From positions 148,298,197 to 148,362,196 of the forward strand of contig CM060924.1 in the NCBI GenBank assembly GCA_030737875.1: a stretch of 64,000 nucleotides of DNA, written 5' to 3'. This DNA comes from Allium sativum (lineage: Eukaryota > Streptophyta > Magnoliopsida > Asparagales > Amaryllidaceae). Position 1 is the first letter of the stretch. Every line of letters begins with the position of its first letter. The notes beneath the pieces were generated by a model, which worked only from the letters and a program-made list of their open reading frames with translations, searched no databases and was not told the DNA's origin. Shown here piece by piece: positions 21,780 to 33,081 of this stretch. Made by a program: the position numbers and the translations under genes.

Positions 21780-23754
21780 TGTCATTCGGCCCTGCTTTTT
21801 TGTAGATACCTGTGCTAGTCGTACCTTGGGGTGTATCAATCCCTATGGTGGCAACCCGACACAATTCAAGATGCACAGTGTATAACTAGTGATGCCCAGT
21901 GGTCGATTTTTCCACTTCGGAGTACGTGCACGCCCGTACTCTGTCGGAACCTACACTGAAGCACCACCGCCACTATTTTGACCGCTTATAGTCAGCCCAT
22001 TAATCGTGCCCTACCCTGCCTAGTTTAGGGTATTGTGATACATCTATGTGGGTTACTACTGAAATGGGTTTCCGTTACTAGGGTTTCCTAACCAACATGT
22101 TATAACGTTTAAGTGTTCTCAAATTTAACCTTACCCCACCCATTTGTTTAAAATAACATGTTGTATTGGTTAAATGTCGCCTATTCATATGTTACTTAAC
22201 CTTATCATTCTTAGCATGTCTGTTCATTGGCATTAATTGATTTATTAATGCACCAACCTCTCACATTAGAACTGTTGTTTGCGATTACTGGATGTACCGG
22301 GCGGTTCCGGGTAGAATTCTACCGCAAACTCATTCTAACCTCGGGTTTTTCTTGTGCATGATGCGCTAACCTCTCATACTAGATCTGTTTTTGCAGTTGC
22401 TGGATGTGCGGGCGTTTCCAGGCAGTCTTACACCGCAACTCAATCTAACCTCGGGTTAGGCATGTTCATCTTTTAACCAATTTACATATTTACTATTCAT
22501 GTAAATTATCCACAAGTGTAATCAATTCAATCTATGTCACATTCATTTGTCATGCCAATATTACTTAATTAAGTTATACCCAATTCCCCGCGTTTCAACT
22601 ACACGTATAACAAGATTCAAACTAAGTTTCCAACTACGCCTAGTATTCATAAAATAAAATGAAAAAGGGAAAAGAGAAGGAAAGCAAGAATTGACATAAG
22701 CATGTAAAGGTGTACCAAACATAAGAATCATGGTTCCAATAGATTTGTTGTACATTAACAATAAATATGAACACACTGGGCAAATTACATCATAGGCATA
22801 AAGATTCGATAGAATTGAATATAAAAGAATTGCCAATTTGATGTACAACAAGGTAGATACAATTGTGTTACTAGCAATAGTCCCACATGCATAGATAATC
22901 TCAGATTTGACAAAGGAATATGAATGAATCTGAATTGGTTTACAATTAGGCATAATTCTAGATTCGATTCATTACAGTCATGAATTCCATTAAGTATTTA
23001 AATCTGAATAATAAATGAACTTACAGTGATAAGATTAGAAAAGAGAATTGTATGACGTTGTAGAGATTCTAATCTCTCTTTGTTGATTAAAGTAGAAAAC
23101 CTTCACTTTAATTCGAAGCTCCCCAATTTGATTTCTAGTTTGGAGAAGAAGAAGGAGGCTAGGCTAGCATAGAGATGGACAACATGATGGCACCATAGAA
23201 TGAGGTTAGGGTTAAGATTCTAGTTGTTTATATAGGAGTATGAGACCACTCAGAGCCTTTAGATCAACCTACTATCCATCCTAGCCATCTAGTCCAAGAA
23301 AATTGGTCATCAGGCCAATTAGGTAATGACACATCAGCCCTAGGCTATAAAAATACGTCACTTGATCTGGATCTAACAGTAGTTAACTCCCTACAAGGGG
23401 GTCGACACCTATGTCGACACCCCTATAGGGGGTCGACACCTATGTCGACTCCCCCTGGTGGGGTCGACACTTTTGATTGGGAAATTTCCCGCTCAGTCAG
23501 CTTTGACCGAATTTTGAATTTTGAACTGGTTTTGATTTTAATTATTATTTTAATTTAATTTCTGTTTAAACTTGAAATCTTCTGAACTCCATAACTTCTT
23601 TATACGGAGTCTGATTTACGCAAACTCGGTCTCTATCTCAAGCAGAATTCCGAGACGAACGCAATGGGGTAACCCGTTTCACTTAATTCTTCTTCTGAAA
23701 ACTAAGTGTTATTAAATTTGTAAATTTTAATATTTGAAATTACGGGGTGTTACA
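21780..23754 (-). repeat. Element A 5' LTR, segment 3 (5' part of the LTR)
   Basis: Continues segment 2 after F and ends TGTTACA at 23754, in sense the LTR start TGTAACACCCCG. In sense it has GTCGAC hexamers (about 23400-23470), TATA (23227-23234), donor-like GTAAGTTC (G at 23024), twin hairpins (22265-22455) with stem GTTTGCG (22277-22283) against CGCAAAC (22323-22329), and a short CTTAACC array (about 22100-22205). Confidence 0.85.
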
Positions 23755-23926
23755 GGAATCACTTTCTAAAGTGGATGTAGATCAAGCTTGATCGAGCCAC
23801 TATATAACCTTGTGTCTCTCTTTATTTGCATTTCTATGATTTTGTGGCTCCTCTTCTCTTGATTCTTAAGCATTTTGTGAAGTATTGTTAGTACTGTTGG
23901 CATTGATTCCAATTTTGGGATTAACA
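23755..23926 (+). repeat. Element D 5' LTR, 3'-terminal remnant
   Basis: The sequence ends GGGATTAACA just before the primer site and has a TATATAA box at 23801-23807. The rest of the LTR must lie beyond the other end of A, left of the window. Confidence 0.7.
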
Positions 23927-23928
23927 TT

Positions 23929-23946
23929 TGGCGCCCACCGTGGGGC
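23929..23946 (+). other. Element D primer-binding site
   Basis: TGGCGCCCACCGTGGGGC, a primer-site type common in plant Tat-lineage elements and different from the tRNA-Met site of the other elements here. The primer tRNA is not assigned. Confidence 0.75.
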
Positions 23947-24084
23947 CGCATTCGATCTTACATTCTCTCACACTCTCTCACAAGGTTCAAGGCCTTGCAT
24001 TGAGTTTCTAAGCCTGTCTTTACCATAGGTCCTACAACACTACGACCTAATCCGACCGACGAGTTTTCTGTCAAATTCAAGTCC

Positions 24085-25935
24085 TTGTCCAAAATCACGG
24101 GTAGACCACCAAAGAAAAATGCTGGTAAAAGTGTCGAAGATGTTGATAATGCTGCTAACAACGAGAACACCCCTCTCACCAACCAATTTGAAGTTGGAGA
24201 AAATTCTAAGGCTGGTGACGCCATAACGAGAAGGGAGTTAGATGAAGTTGTTATGGGTTTCACAAGCCAATGGACATTACAATAAGGCCATGATGAAAAA
24301 CTTGAATCCATGTTCGCCATGCAAGCTCCTGCGGCAAAAATTACCATGAATTCTTCTCATACTAAAACCGTTCAAAACAATCATACGGAAAATGTGGGCT
24401 CTTCTTCTTCAAGTCCAAACCGAGAAGATTCTATTCAAGAGGTTACAAATCTTAATGATCCATGACGTAAGGAAGCTAAGTCACCTACGTGCAATCATAC
24501 TGATAAAGCAACTTCTCGACAAGTGCTTGGAACCACCAAAGGGGCACCTCCCCAAGTCGGAGGTTCAAGGCCATGGAATCTGAACCATGATCATTTTCTT
24601 AGGCAACCATCCAGTAAAGATGACGGCGTCCGCCCCGTGGTCCAGCTCAATGAAGAAGAACATATATCGGAAATGGTGTGCAAAATAATGGAGAAAAGCC
24701 TGAAGAAGCAGGATGATAAGAAAGATTGGGGGTTCGCTCCTATCAAAACGCCGCTTAGGAAGAGAATGAAGATGGCTCCATATCCGGATAAATTCAAACC
24801 TCCGACGGTCTTAGCTTATAATGGGACGAGTGATCCAAACGTGTTCTTGTTCAAATATGATCAGCATATGGACGGAGCATGTGCTATGAACGAGTTGAAG
24901 TGCTTGTACTTTCCAACTTATCTCGAGGGGGTGGCGTTACTTTGGTTCACAAAGCTACCGCCCAGATCTGTAAATGAATTTGCTACCTTGGCCAAACTAT
25001 TTCGAGAAAAATTCAGGCTCCAAGCGACAGAAGTACAGGATGTCATGGAGTTGAATGAGCTTGAACAAAGGCCAGGAGAATCTATAAGGGCTTTTCTCAC
25101 CCGCTTCAACACTGTTGCGGCCGAGGTTGGAAACTACGAGCCTCGTTTAGTCTTAATGGCTTTGAAGGGAGCCATAAGCAAGAAGACCAATCTCGGACAA
25201 TTGATTAAGAAGAATAAACCAAGTACTCTTGAGGAACTGTTCGACAAAGCTAAGGAGTATATAAACCAACTACGAGCCTATGCTATAGAAGTTCCTGAAA
25301 GCAGTGTACAGCCTGAGAAGAAAAATAATAATGCGGAAGTTGGCCAGAAGAATCCTAGTAGTCAGAAAAGAGGGAGTGATGGACGTGATAACTGACCTAA
25401 CAAAAAGCTTCGCTTCTTTAAGAATTCGGAATTGACTCCTTTGAACGACACCGTAGAGAATATCTTCACGGGAACCAAAGACACCGAAGATTACCTTGTA
25501 CCTAAACAAGTGAAGGACAGTGATGCTGCAATCAAATCAGGGAGGTTCTGCTGATTTCGTAACCAGCAAGGTCACAATACCAATGAATTTAGACACCTGA
25601 AGAGCTTAATTGAAGAACTGATAAGGAAAAACAGACTTCAGCAGTATGCAAAGAACCCGGAAAATGCCCAGAATGGCCAGGTAACATCTGCTGGACAACC
25701 TGGGCAAAATGAGAATGTTGCAGTTGTTGTACTTCCAAGGTTGACCATCAATACTCTTTCAGGTAGGCCATATCCAACCGGAAGAAGCTGGGGGGACATT
25801 ATGAAATACACAAACGAAGTGAAGAACCTGCAGAAAGAGGGAGAGCTCATGATCATGAATGAAGCCTTGTCAGCAAAGATGCCGAGGATCCCATGGGTGA
25901 TATTGTGTTCAAAGATAAGGATTCAGAGGGACTAA
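24085..25935 (+). pseudogene. gag: Element D gag
   Basis: One reading frame with four in-frame stops (near 24283, 24463, 25393 and 25552). The N-terminus starts MSKITGRPPKK. The central core (24523-25395) has the Tat-type retrotransposon Gag signature: PPTVLAYNGTSDPNVFLFKY, LEGVALLWFTKLPPRSVNEF, LAKLFREKFR and ELEQRPGESIRAFLTRF. The C-terminal part keeps HNTNEFRHLKSLIEELIRK, the remnant of a zinc-binding segment in which cysteines are lost. A frame change near 25890 links to the protease. Confidence 0.85.
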
Positions 25936-26444
25936 TAGCTCCAACCATGGATCCAATGGTGATAACCATTGGCTTGGGCCCATCCATTGTCAGTAGAGTT
26001 TTAGTTGATAGTGGGGCATCCGTCAATGTCCTTTTCATTAATGCATTTAACAGGATGAAACTCTCTGTGGATGATGTCAAAGCTTTCCAGAATAAAATCA
26101 ATAGATTCACGTGACAAGTTGTTCAACCAATTGGTATCATCAGTCAACGTGTAGAACTTGGTGAAGGAGAACAGAAGGCAGCACAGAACCAAAATTTTGT
26201 CATAATCGATGAGCTTTCTTATTATAATTCTTTCCTTGGTAGGTCAACTCTCGCAGCATTCAGAATAACAATTGCCCTATGGTGCCTTACTATGAAATTT
26301 CCTACTAAAAATGAGATTGGAATAGTCAAAGAAGACCAACAGGTAGCTAGGGAGTGTTATCTAGTTGAACTTGCAGAGGCAAGGAAGATGGAAGTGAAAA
26401 AGGATGTGGAGCCTCCGCTGTGCATTTCAGACGTCCCCTTATAA
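25893..26444 (+). pseudogene. Element D aspartic protease
   Basis: VSRVLVDSGASVNVLF carries an intact DSGA active-site triad of a retropepsin. TGA at 26112-26114 and a later TAA (about 26440) break the frame. It lies between gag and RT as expected. Confidence 0.8.
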
Positions 26445-26516
26445 CAATTAGGGTGGGGCCCTCATACTGGCAAACATGGCGGAGCCCAAAAGGAAATCGA
26501 TCCCATAAAATCCATT

Positions 26517-27480
26517 ATGAGGGAAGATAGAGCGGCTCCCGCCGAGGACACCATCTCTATTCCAGTGTATGATAAAGATCCAGACCGAGTCTTAAAGGTA
26601 GGTTCCCAGCTGGGCCTCAAATTGCAGAAGGATTTGATATTGTCATTAAAAGAAAATTTAGATGTTTTCTCTTGGACACATTCCCACATGTGCGGAATAT
26701 CACCTGATGTAATTGTTCATAAGTTGAATATTAATCACAGTTTGACTCCTGTAAAACAAAAAAGACGAATGCAAGGACCTGGAAGATCTCTGGCATTAAA
26801 AGAAGAAGTAGATAGGCTATTCATAAACAACTTTATACGAGAATCTATATTTCTCGATTGGGTTTCAAATCCAGTCCTTGTTAAAAAATCCAATGGCAAA
26901 TGGAGAGTATGCATAGATTATTCAGAACTTAACAAAGTATGTCCCAAAGTCAATTTTCCATTACCAAGGATGGATCAACTTGTCGATGCAACTACGGGGC
27001 ATGAACTGTTATCTTTCATGGATGTTATTCCGGGTATAACCAAATCATGATGCATAAGCCAGATGAGGAGAACACAAGTTTCATAACCGATAGAGGCTTA
27101 TATTGCTATAAAGTTATGCCGTTTGGATTAAAGAACGCATGAGCAACCTACCAGCGCCTCGTGGATTCCTTGTTCAAATCCAAAATCGGGAACACTATTT
27201 AGGTCTATGTAGATGACATGGTGGGAAGTCAAAGAAAGCCGAAGATCACCTGGAGAATCTAGAAAAAATGTTTCATATCCTTAGAAAATACGGCATGAAA
27301 CTTAATCCCTTAAAATTCTCATTTGGAGTTTCCTCAAGGAAAATTCTTGGATTCATGGTCAACGCTAGGGGCATTGAGGCGAATCCTTCTCGAATGACAG
27401 CCTTGTGAGAAATGCGAGCCCCAAAGACCAAAAAAGAGCTTAAAAGCTTGAATGGGAAAGTGGCCGACCTTAACTGATTC
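26517..27480 (+). pseudogene. pol: Element D reverse transcriptase
   Basis: The first part (26517-27050) has KWRVCIDYSELNKVCPK and FPLPRMDQLVDAT. A one-base loss near 27023, at the catalytic Asp motif, shifts the frame. The second part has VMPFGLKNA, TYQRLVD and YVDDM (near 27210), preceded by a TAG, with another one-base loss just after YVDDM. RT cannot be made from this copy. Confidence 0.85.
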
Positions 27481-28000
27481 ATCTCAAAAGCAACGGATCA
27501 TTGCATCCCACTCTTCAATGCCATGAAAAAAGGAAGAAAAGAATTCTAGTGGACTCCTGAGTGTCAATCGGCTTTCGAAGTGTTGATTAAGCATATGGAG
27601 TCAACACCAATACTTTCTAAACCTAGGGATAGAGAGGAGCTGTTCCTATATTTGGCTGTCTCGTCACATGCCTTAAGCGCTGCGCTTGTCCGGGAAGATG
27701 CTAAGGTTTAAAGGTTAGTTTATTATGTTAGCATGCGGCTCGTCGAGGTAGAGTTAAACTACCTAAGGTTGAAGAAACTTTCATACTCTCTAATCATTGC
27801 CTCAAAGAAGCTAAGACCATATTTCCAATCCCATCCTATAAAAGTTTCTCACTGATCAACCGCTAAGACAGGTTCTTTTCCGTCCAGAAACATCGGAAAG
27901 GTTATTAAAGTGGAATATTGAGCTTAGCCAATAAGACATCACTTACCTTCCTCGAAGAGCTATTAATGGGCAAGCCTTAGCGGACTTCATCGCCGAATTC
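27481..28000 (+). pseudogene. Element D first RNase H (classical gypsy RNase H)
   Basis: Decayed frame with the motifs WTPECQSAFEVLIKHM, LFLYLAVSSHALSAALVRE and KLSYSLIIASKKLRPYF; in-frame stops near 27550, 27710 and 27855. Its catalytic Asp region looks degraded (LYLAVS instead of a D-bearing strand), as is common in Tat elements, whose second RNase H is thought to take over. Confidence 0.7.
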
Positions 28001-28537
28001 ATGGATATGGGAGAGGAAATTGAAGAATCAACAGAGACAGTGCCTAGCTGGAAACTATACTTTGATGGGTCTAGGAATGACTATTGCTTGAGGGCAGGAA
28101 TAGTTTTAGAAACTTTAGAAGGCCATTCCTTATGCTATGCAGTAAGATTGGAATTTCCATCGACCAACAATGAGGCCGAGTATGAAGCATTAATCACAGG
28201 ACTAAAGTTGGCAAAAGAATTGAATCTAAGAAGTTTGCATTTTTTTAGTGACTCTCAACTAGTGGTGTGTCAAGTTCTGAAAGAATTCCAGACTAAGCTT
28301 GGAAATCTTCCTTCTTATCTTATCAAAGCAATTGAACTTCTCAATGACCTCGACCACTACACTATATATCACATTCTGAGGGAAGAAAATATAAAGGTAG
28401 ATTCTCTTGCCAAATATGCCAGTTCTTTAGATGCACAGCTGCTAGGCCCAATTCCCGTAGATGTCCTTTCAACTCCTGCCATTGTAGAAGTAGATGTTGA
28501 TTGGGTCATGGAGACAATTGAAGAACCCATGTCCTAG
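28001..28537 (+). pseudogene. Element D second RNase H (aRNH domain)
   Basis: A 178-codon frame with all four RNase H acidic residues: D22 (YFDGSRN), E60 (TNNEAEYEAL), D84 (FSDSQLV) and D134 (IKVDSLAKYAS). This extra RNase H between RT/RNase H and integrase defines the Tat lineage and is intact here while its neighbours are broken. The frame continues into integrase through a TAG at 28535. Confidence 0.85.
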
Positions 28538-28540
28538 ATG

Positions 28541-29755
28541 ACTTTAATCAAGGACTACATTCTCAAAGGAACACACCCAAAGGAGCCGAAGAAATGGAGG
28601 AAGATATTGCGTAAATCTCCTTTGTACCTTATCCAGGACGAGAGGTTGTACAGGCAAGGATTCTCCATGCCATTGCTGCGATGCGTGACCAAGGAATAAT
28701 CAAAAGCGATTTTGGCAGAATTATATGAAGGAGATTGCGGAGGTCACAAAGGAGGTCAAACATTAGCCAAGAAAATTCTACGATATGACTACTTTTGGCC
28801 CGATGTGAACCTGGATGCGATGACTAATGATAGGAAGTGTGACAGATGCCAAAGATTCGCAAAAATCCCAAGAGCATCTCCAACCGAATTGACTCAAATG
28901 GTCATCCCCTGGCCATTTTCCGTCTGGGGCACATACTTGATCGGAGCATTGCCCACAACTAAATCAAATATGAAGTATGCGATAGTGGCAGTTAACTATT
29001 TCACCAAATGGGCTGAGGCTGAACTACTAGCTACTATTACTTCAAAGAAGGAGATCAATTTCGTCCTAAAGAAAACCATCTGCTGGTTTGGGGTACCACA
29101 AAAATTAATCATCGACAATGGAACTCAATTTGAGAGTACCGAATTCTTAGACTTCTGTGCCAAGTACAAGATTAAGAAAAGCTTCTCAACCATTGCTCAT
29201 TCGCAGACCAACGGGCAAGTAGAAGCAAATAACAAAATTCTGAAATCAACCGTCAAGAAACGTCTTGAAAAAGCCAAAGGTTGTTGGGTTGACGAGCTTT
29301 CGCTTGCACTAAGGTTATATCGTACTACTCACAAAACTACAACAGGGCACACTCCATTCTCACTTGCATTTGGATCCGAGGCTATGATCCCAGCAGAACT
29401 GGAGATTCCAACTCATAGAAGAATCCAGTTTAGCCATGAAGAGAATGAGAGACTACAGCTCGAAACACTTGATTTGCCTGATGAAAAAAGAAGAAAAGCA
29501 TAACTCAGAGTCATGGCACATCAGAGAAGAATAGCTCGTCATTTCAATGCTAAAGTAAAACTCAAGATCTTCCAAGTTGGGGAACCTGTTCTCAAAAGAA
29601 TCATGACAGGAATTGGTGTACTCGGGCCCAACTGGGAGGGGCCATATATGATTAGCCAAAAATTCTCAGATGGGACATTTGAGCTGAAAACGACCAATGG
29701 AATCCAACTCTCGAGGGCATGGAAAGCTATACACCTCTGTCACTACTTCACTTAA
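28541..29755 (+). pseudogene. pol: Element D integrase
   Basis: Same frame as the second RNase H, with stops near 28697 and at 29501-29503. The zinc finger reads LYEGDCGGHKGG with CDRCQRFA; the first His seems replaced by Tyr. The first catalytic position reads WGTYLIGALP where WG-x-D-LIG-x-LP is expected, so the Asp is Tyr here. The second Asp (LIIDNGTQFE) and the Glu (NGQVEANNK) remain. The C-terminal part has LGPNWEGPYMI and ends at TAA 29753-29755. It is catalytically dead even apart from the stops. Confidence 0.85.
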
Positions 29756-31559
29756 TGTTTCTTTCATACGTTTTGAAAAAGTTGTAAATATCATGCATTG
29801 TAAAAACCATGCAATGTTATTTCGAGCTTTGTACATGTTAATGAAAGAAATTGTTTTACTTGCCTAAATCGTATGATTTTCAAATTGTTTGCTAAGATTC
29901 GATTTTGATTGCAGGTTCCTCAAAAGAATGATGGCGCATCTATGACCCAATATAACATGGTGACCGCTGTAGCCCATCCCGATTAGGATAGCTTAAATGC
30001 GCATTCCATAATACTTAAAACATCGTTCGCAACAAATATGAAAGGTGTGAAGCACAACATCATAAAGAAGGTGTACCAGGAATTAAGCGGTCAAATGGAG
30101 TAGCGTTCGAGCTACAAATGAAGCTGCAAGTTTCACCAAAGGGCACCTTCTTAATTGAAAGGTTTCAGGCCCAAGTTCTAACAAATCATGGTAAAACCCG
30201 GTAAATGAACTAGCATCCGAACCGTGAAACAACGCAGTTACAAAACCAAAGACCTCCTCGAGGGCCTTCCAGTTTGTCGCCAGAACCATTAATATATGGT
30301 TCAAGTGTGACTAACTCTGGTCTTTTAAAACCAAATACCTTCCCGAGAGACACCCAGTCAATCGCCAACGCCATTGATACATGGTCGGATTGCGACAAAC
30401 ACTAGGCTTCGAAACTAAAGACCACGCAGAGGGGCACCTGATTCATCGTCGATGCCATTCATACATGGATGGATAACAATATAAACACTGGTTTCTAAAA
30501 CACACCTTCGGGGCATCCGACCAGATGATGAATCTTCCAAATTCAGCTATTGATTCGGGGTCTTCCAAATCTAGTTACTGATGGATTCTAAAAGAACTCT
30601 ACTGGGGCTTCCGATCATATGCCGGGTCTTCCAGATTCGGTTAGTGACGGACCCAAAGACCTTGTTGAAGGCACCCTACAAATTCTACAAGTGATTGAAT
30701 CGATTGATTCATTCAATCATGACGAATAATGGGTTTACAAATACCTCTTCAGAGTAACAAAAAATAAGACCACTTCCGGGGCATATGTTCAAATTTAATC
30801 TCCAAAGGGCCAAGGTTACTATGATAGCGAGAAATACGGTTGAATATATAAAATATAAAGCCTTTCTAGTGGGGGCACAAAAACTGAAGTTCATATCCGC
30901 AAAAAGGCATGAGTAGGATCGACTAAATTGGAAACTTTTGATCATAATCATGCCGGGAAATTCAACGGTGGCACAAATGCATGATCAAAAAATTCCAAAT
31001 AAAGTCGGTGATATAATGTCGTGCTTAACCCTTATAGAGTATGTGACAAGTTTTGGTATGGGGGCATTACCATGACATTAAAGAGATTCAACGATGCTCA
31101 CTTAATAAGACATATCACAAACTAGTCACAACTCTGAAATTAAAGGTTCAACATATGCAAGGACTAATTTGACCAACAAAGCGAAACTCTGAAATGGCAA
31201 AGGCAAAGCAGATAACCCTCATACTGCGATAAGCATAAAGGTGGTTATTCATAAAAATTCCAAAAATTGCCTTATGTCAAAATCACGGGGATCTCGCAAA
31301 ATTGGTCAAGTTAGATCTGACCAATAATGATTCATGGCTACAAGTGAAAAACCAAGTCACCAAAATTCCAAGGAATCATTTTTAATGCAAAATATTGCTA
31401 TAACAAATGGCTTGCAGTATAGGATTCTGTGTGGTAAGCGTTAAAAGAAAACAAGTGTAGAATACAAAGCAGCAAAAATACGACAAAGCTCACGCAGAAC
31501 ACAGTTTCATTTTAGCAACACAGAATCATATCACAATATCACAAGTCAAGTACAAAGTA
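29756..31559 (+). other. Element D 3' region between pol and the antisense gene
   Basis: Non-coding. It contains an 85-bp tandem repeat (30246-30499), repeat-like GGGTCTTCCAAAT words to about 30660, and otherwise only A/T-rich sequence with no gene seen. Confidence 0.6.
30246..30499 (+). repeat. Three imperfect 85-bp tandem repeats in the D 3' region
   Basis: Units start at about 30246, 30331 and 30415 (CCAAAGACC, CCAAATACC, CTAAAGACC) with periods of 85 and 84 bp, and share GCCATT..ATACATGG in the middle. More diverged copies may flank them. Tandem repeats in the 3' region of Tat/Ogre elements are known and can seed satellite DNA. Confidence 0.7.
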
Positions 31560-32293
31560 TCAGACATAAAAGTATGCAAAGTAACAAGCATAAAAGTGGT
31601 AAGCGAGGGCCGACACCCGCATATACAACCGGTCTGAATACAGTAAATAAAAAGCAAATGGCAAGAAAAAGGGGAGCTGGTCGTAAGTATTACTTCTTCT
31701 TTCCATTTTTCGAATCCCTGGACCTCGAACCCAGTCCATCGGCTTGGGAAGAGGATATGGATTAGCTGATTGGCCTTCATCTTTGGTCATTGGTCCACTG
31801 GGAATCTCCAGAGAGGATATGGCGATGACACCTTTCTTTTTCTTTTTGGTGGCCACTTTCTTGCCTTTGCGGCCTGATGATGCTCTCCGCCTTTCTTGAA
31901 TATCAATGCCCTTAATAGGAGTTTCGCCAGTTTGCTCAGAATCTTCCTCACTTGGAAGATAATCATCATCGTTATCCAGGTTAGCAATCGCTCCAATCTT
32001 AGTATCCTATGACCCTGAGGTCTTAGCGTCAAGCAAATATTCGTCACCTGGATGGGATTATAGGTTGGGGCAGGAGGTGTCAACATCAGGGTCAAGTCAG
32101 TAATTATGGCTTCGGTCATCATAGCGGTTAATCCACCAGAAGGAAGCTTTAGTGAAATCAGACCTAAGACAGATGAAAAGTGAGCATAATATGTGGTTAT
32201 ACCAGGAAAAGAGCACAGATGGTTTAAATTTGGTATAATTAGAAAAAAATTAAATTTTACCTATTGCCGAATGACTCACTTCAATATTCCTAT
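31560..32293 (-). pseudogene. Element D antisense gene, C-terminal part (split by C)
   Basis: Minus-strand frames encode an acidic stretch (DNDDDYLPSEEDSE) followed by a basic one (RKGKKVATKKKKKG), suggestive of a nuclear localisation segment, ending near the YDQLPFFLP region. A possible small intron (GTAAAATTT near 32260 to TTAG near 32155) precedes it. A frame change is needed between 31787-32122 and 31560-31856. It continues the antisense gene from 50135 across C. Function is unknown. Confidence 0.55.
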
Positions 32294-32829
32294 TGTAACA
32301 CCCCGAAATTTCTACAAACATTAAATTCACAAATTAAAGTATAATTAATTCGAAATGAATGAATTAAGGGAAACGGGTTACACCGTTGCGTTCGTCTCGG
32401 AATTCTTCTTGAGATAGAGTCTGAGTTTGCGTAAATCGGACAACGTATGGAGAAGTTTTGGCCTTCCGAAGTTCAGAATTCAAATATAAATTCAAACAGA
32501 CTAAGATTCAGTTTAAAATTCAAAAACGGGCTCAAACTGGGCTGGGCGGGAAAATTCCCACCCAGGATCCAGGTCGACCACGGGGTCGACCCTAGTGTCG
32601 ACCTGGGGTACCCAGGTCGACTATAGTGTCGACCTGGGGGTCGACCTGCAGGTCTACCTGCCCAGTCGACCTGGTTTGAGTCTGGCTGGCCTGGTCAGGG
32701 TTCTGGTCGAATTTTTAGGCCTGGTCTTGTCACTAGGGCTGAGTTGTCTTCGTTTGATTGGCTCCTCTTTAGAACGAATGGCTTGGATTAATCCTGGCTT
32801 CATCGACGGCTCAAATTAACTTACAACTC

Positions 32830-32837
32830 TATAAAAA
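32830..32837 (+). promoter_or_regulatory. TATA box of the C 5' LTR
   Basis: TATAAAAA in the context CTCTATAAAAACACCCTAGG; the matching site in the 3' LTR is 47530-47537 and a very similar one occurs in E. It is followed by a leader with an ATGCTG start (32889). Confidence 0.7.
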
Positions 32838-33081
32838 CACCCTAGGTCTCCAACTAAATATTCACACAAAATAAGAACTTGAGTCGCCATGCTGTCAGAA
32901 GGAAACCAACGAGAGCCACCACTTGTAGAAAGCTAAGAGACGAACAACGAAAACAATTCAAAGCTAAATAAAATTAGAGATTTAAGCTACAACAACGAAT
33001 CAAATCAAAACAACATCTACCCAAAGGAAAGCTTTGCAAATTCAGAACCTCAGAACCCAGAAAGCAAGACCGACTAGCGTT

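Larger units (their letters stand above)
1..23754 (-). mobile_element. Element A: partial Ty3/gypsy chromovirus-type LTR retrotransposon, interrupted by B and F
   Basis: The 5' end of a minus-strand element: gag start (1-494), tRNA-Met-type primer site (660-671) and a complete 5' LTR (from 674 to 23754) split by two later insertions. Joined, the LTR pieces give about 2.66 kb, close to the 2.67 kb LTRs of F. The ends are TG and CA. The rest of gag-pol and the 3' LTR lie left of position 1. Its right edge abuts GGAAT (23755-23759) within the 5' LTR of D, so A inserted into D. Its target duplication cannot be checked because the other end is outside the window. Confidence 0.85.

Noticed and set aside
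24085..29755. Element D as an integrated pararetrovirus
   Set aside because: It has an LTR end, primer site, integrase and Tat-type dual RNase H; no movement protein or other pararetrovirus feature.
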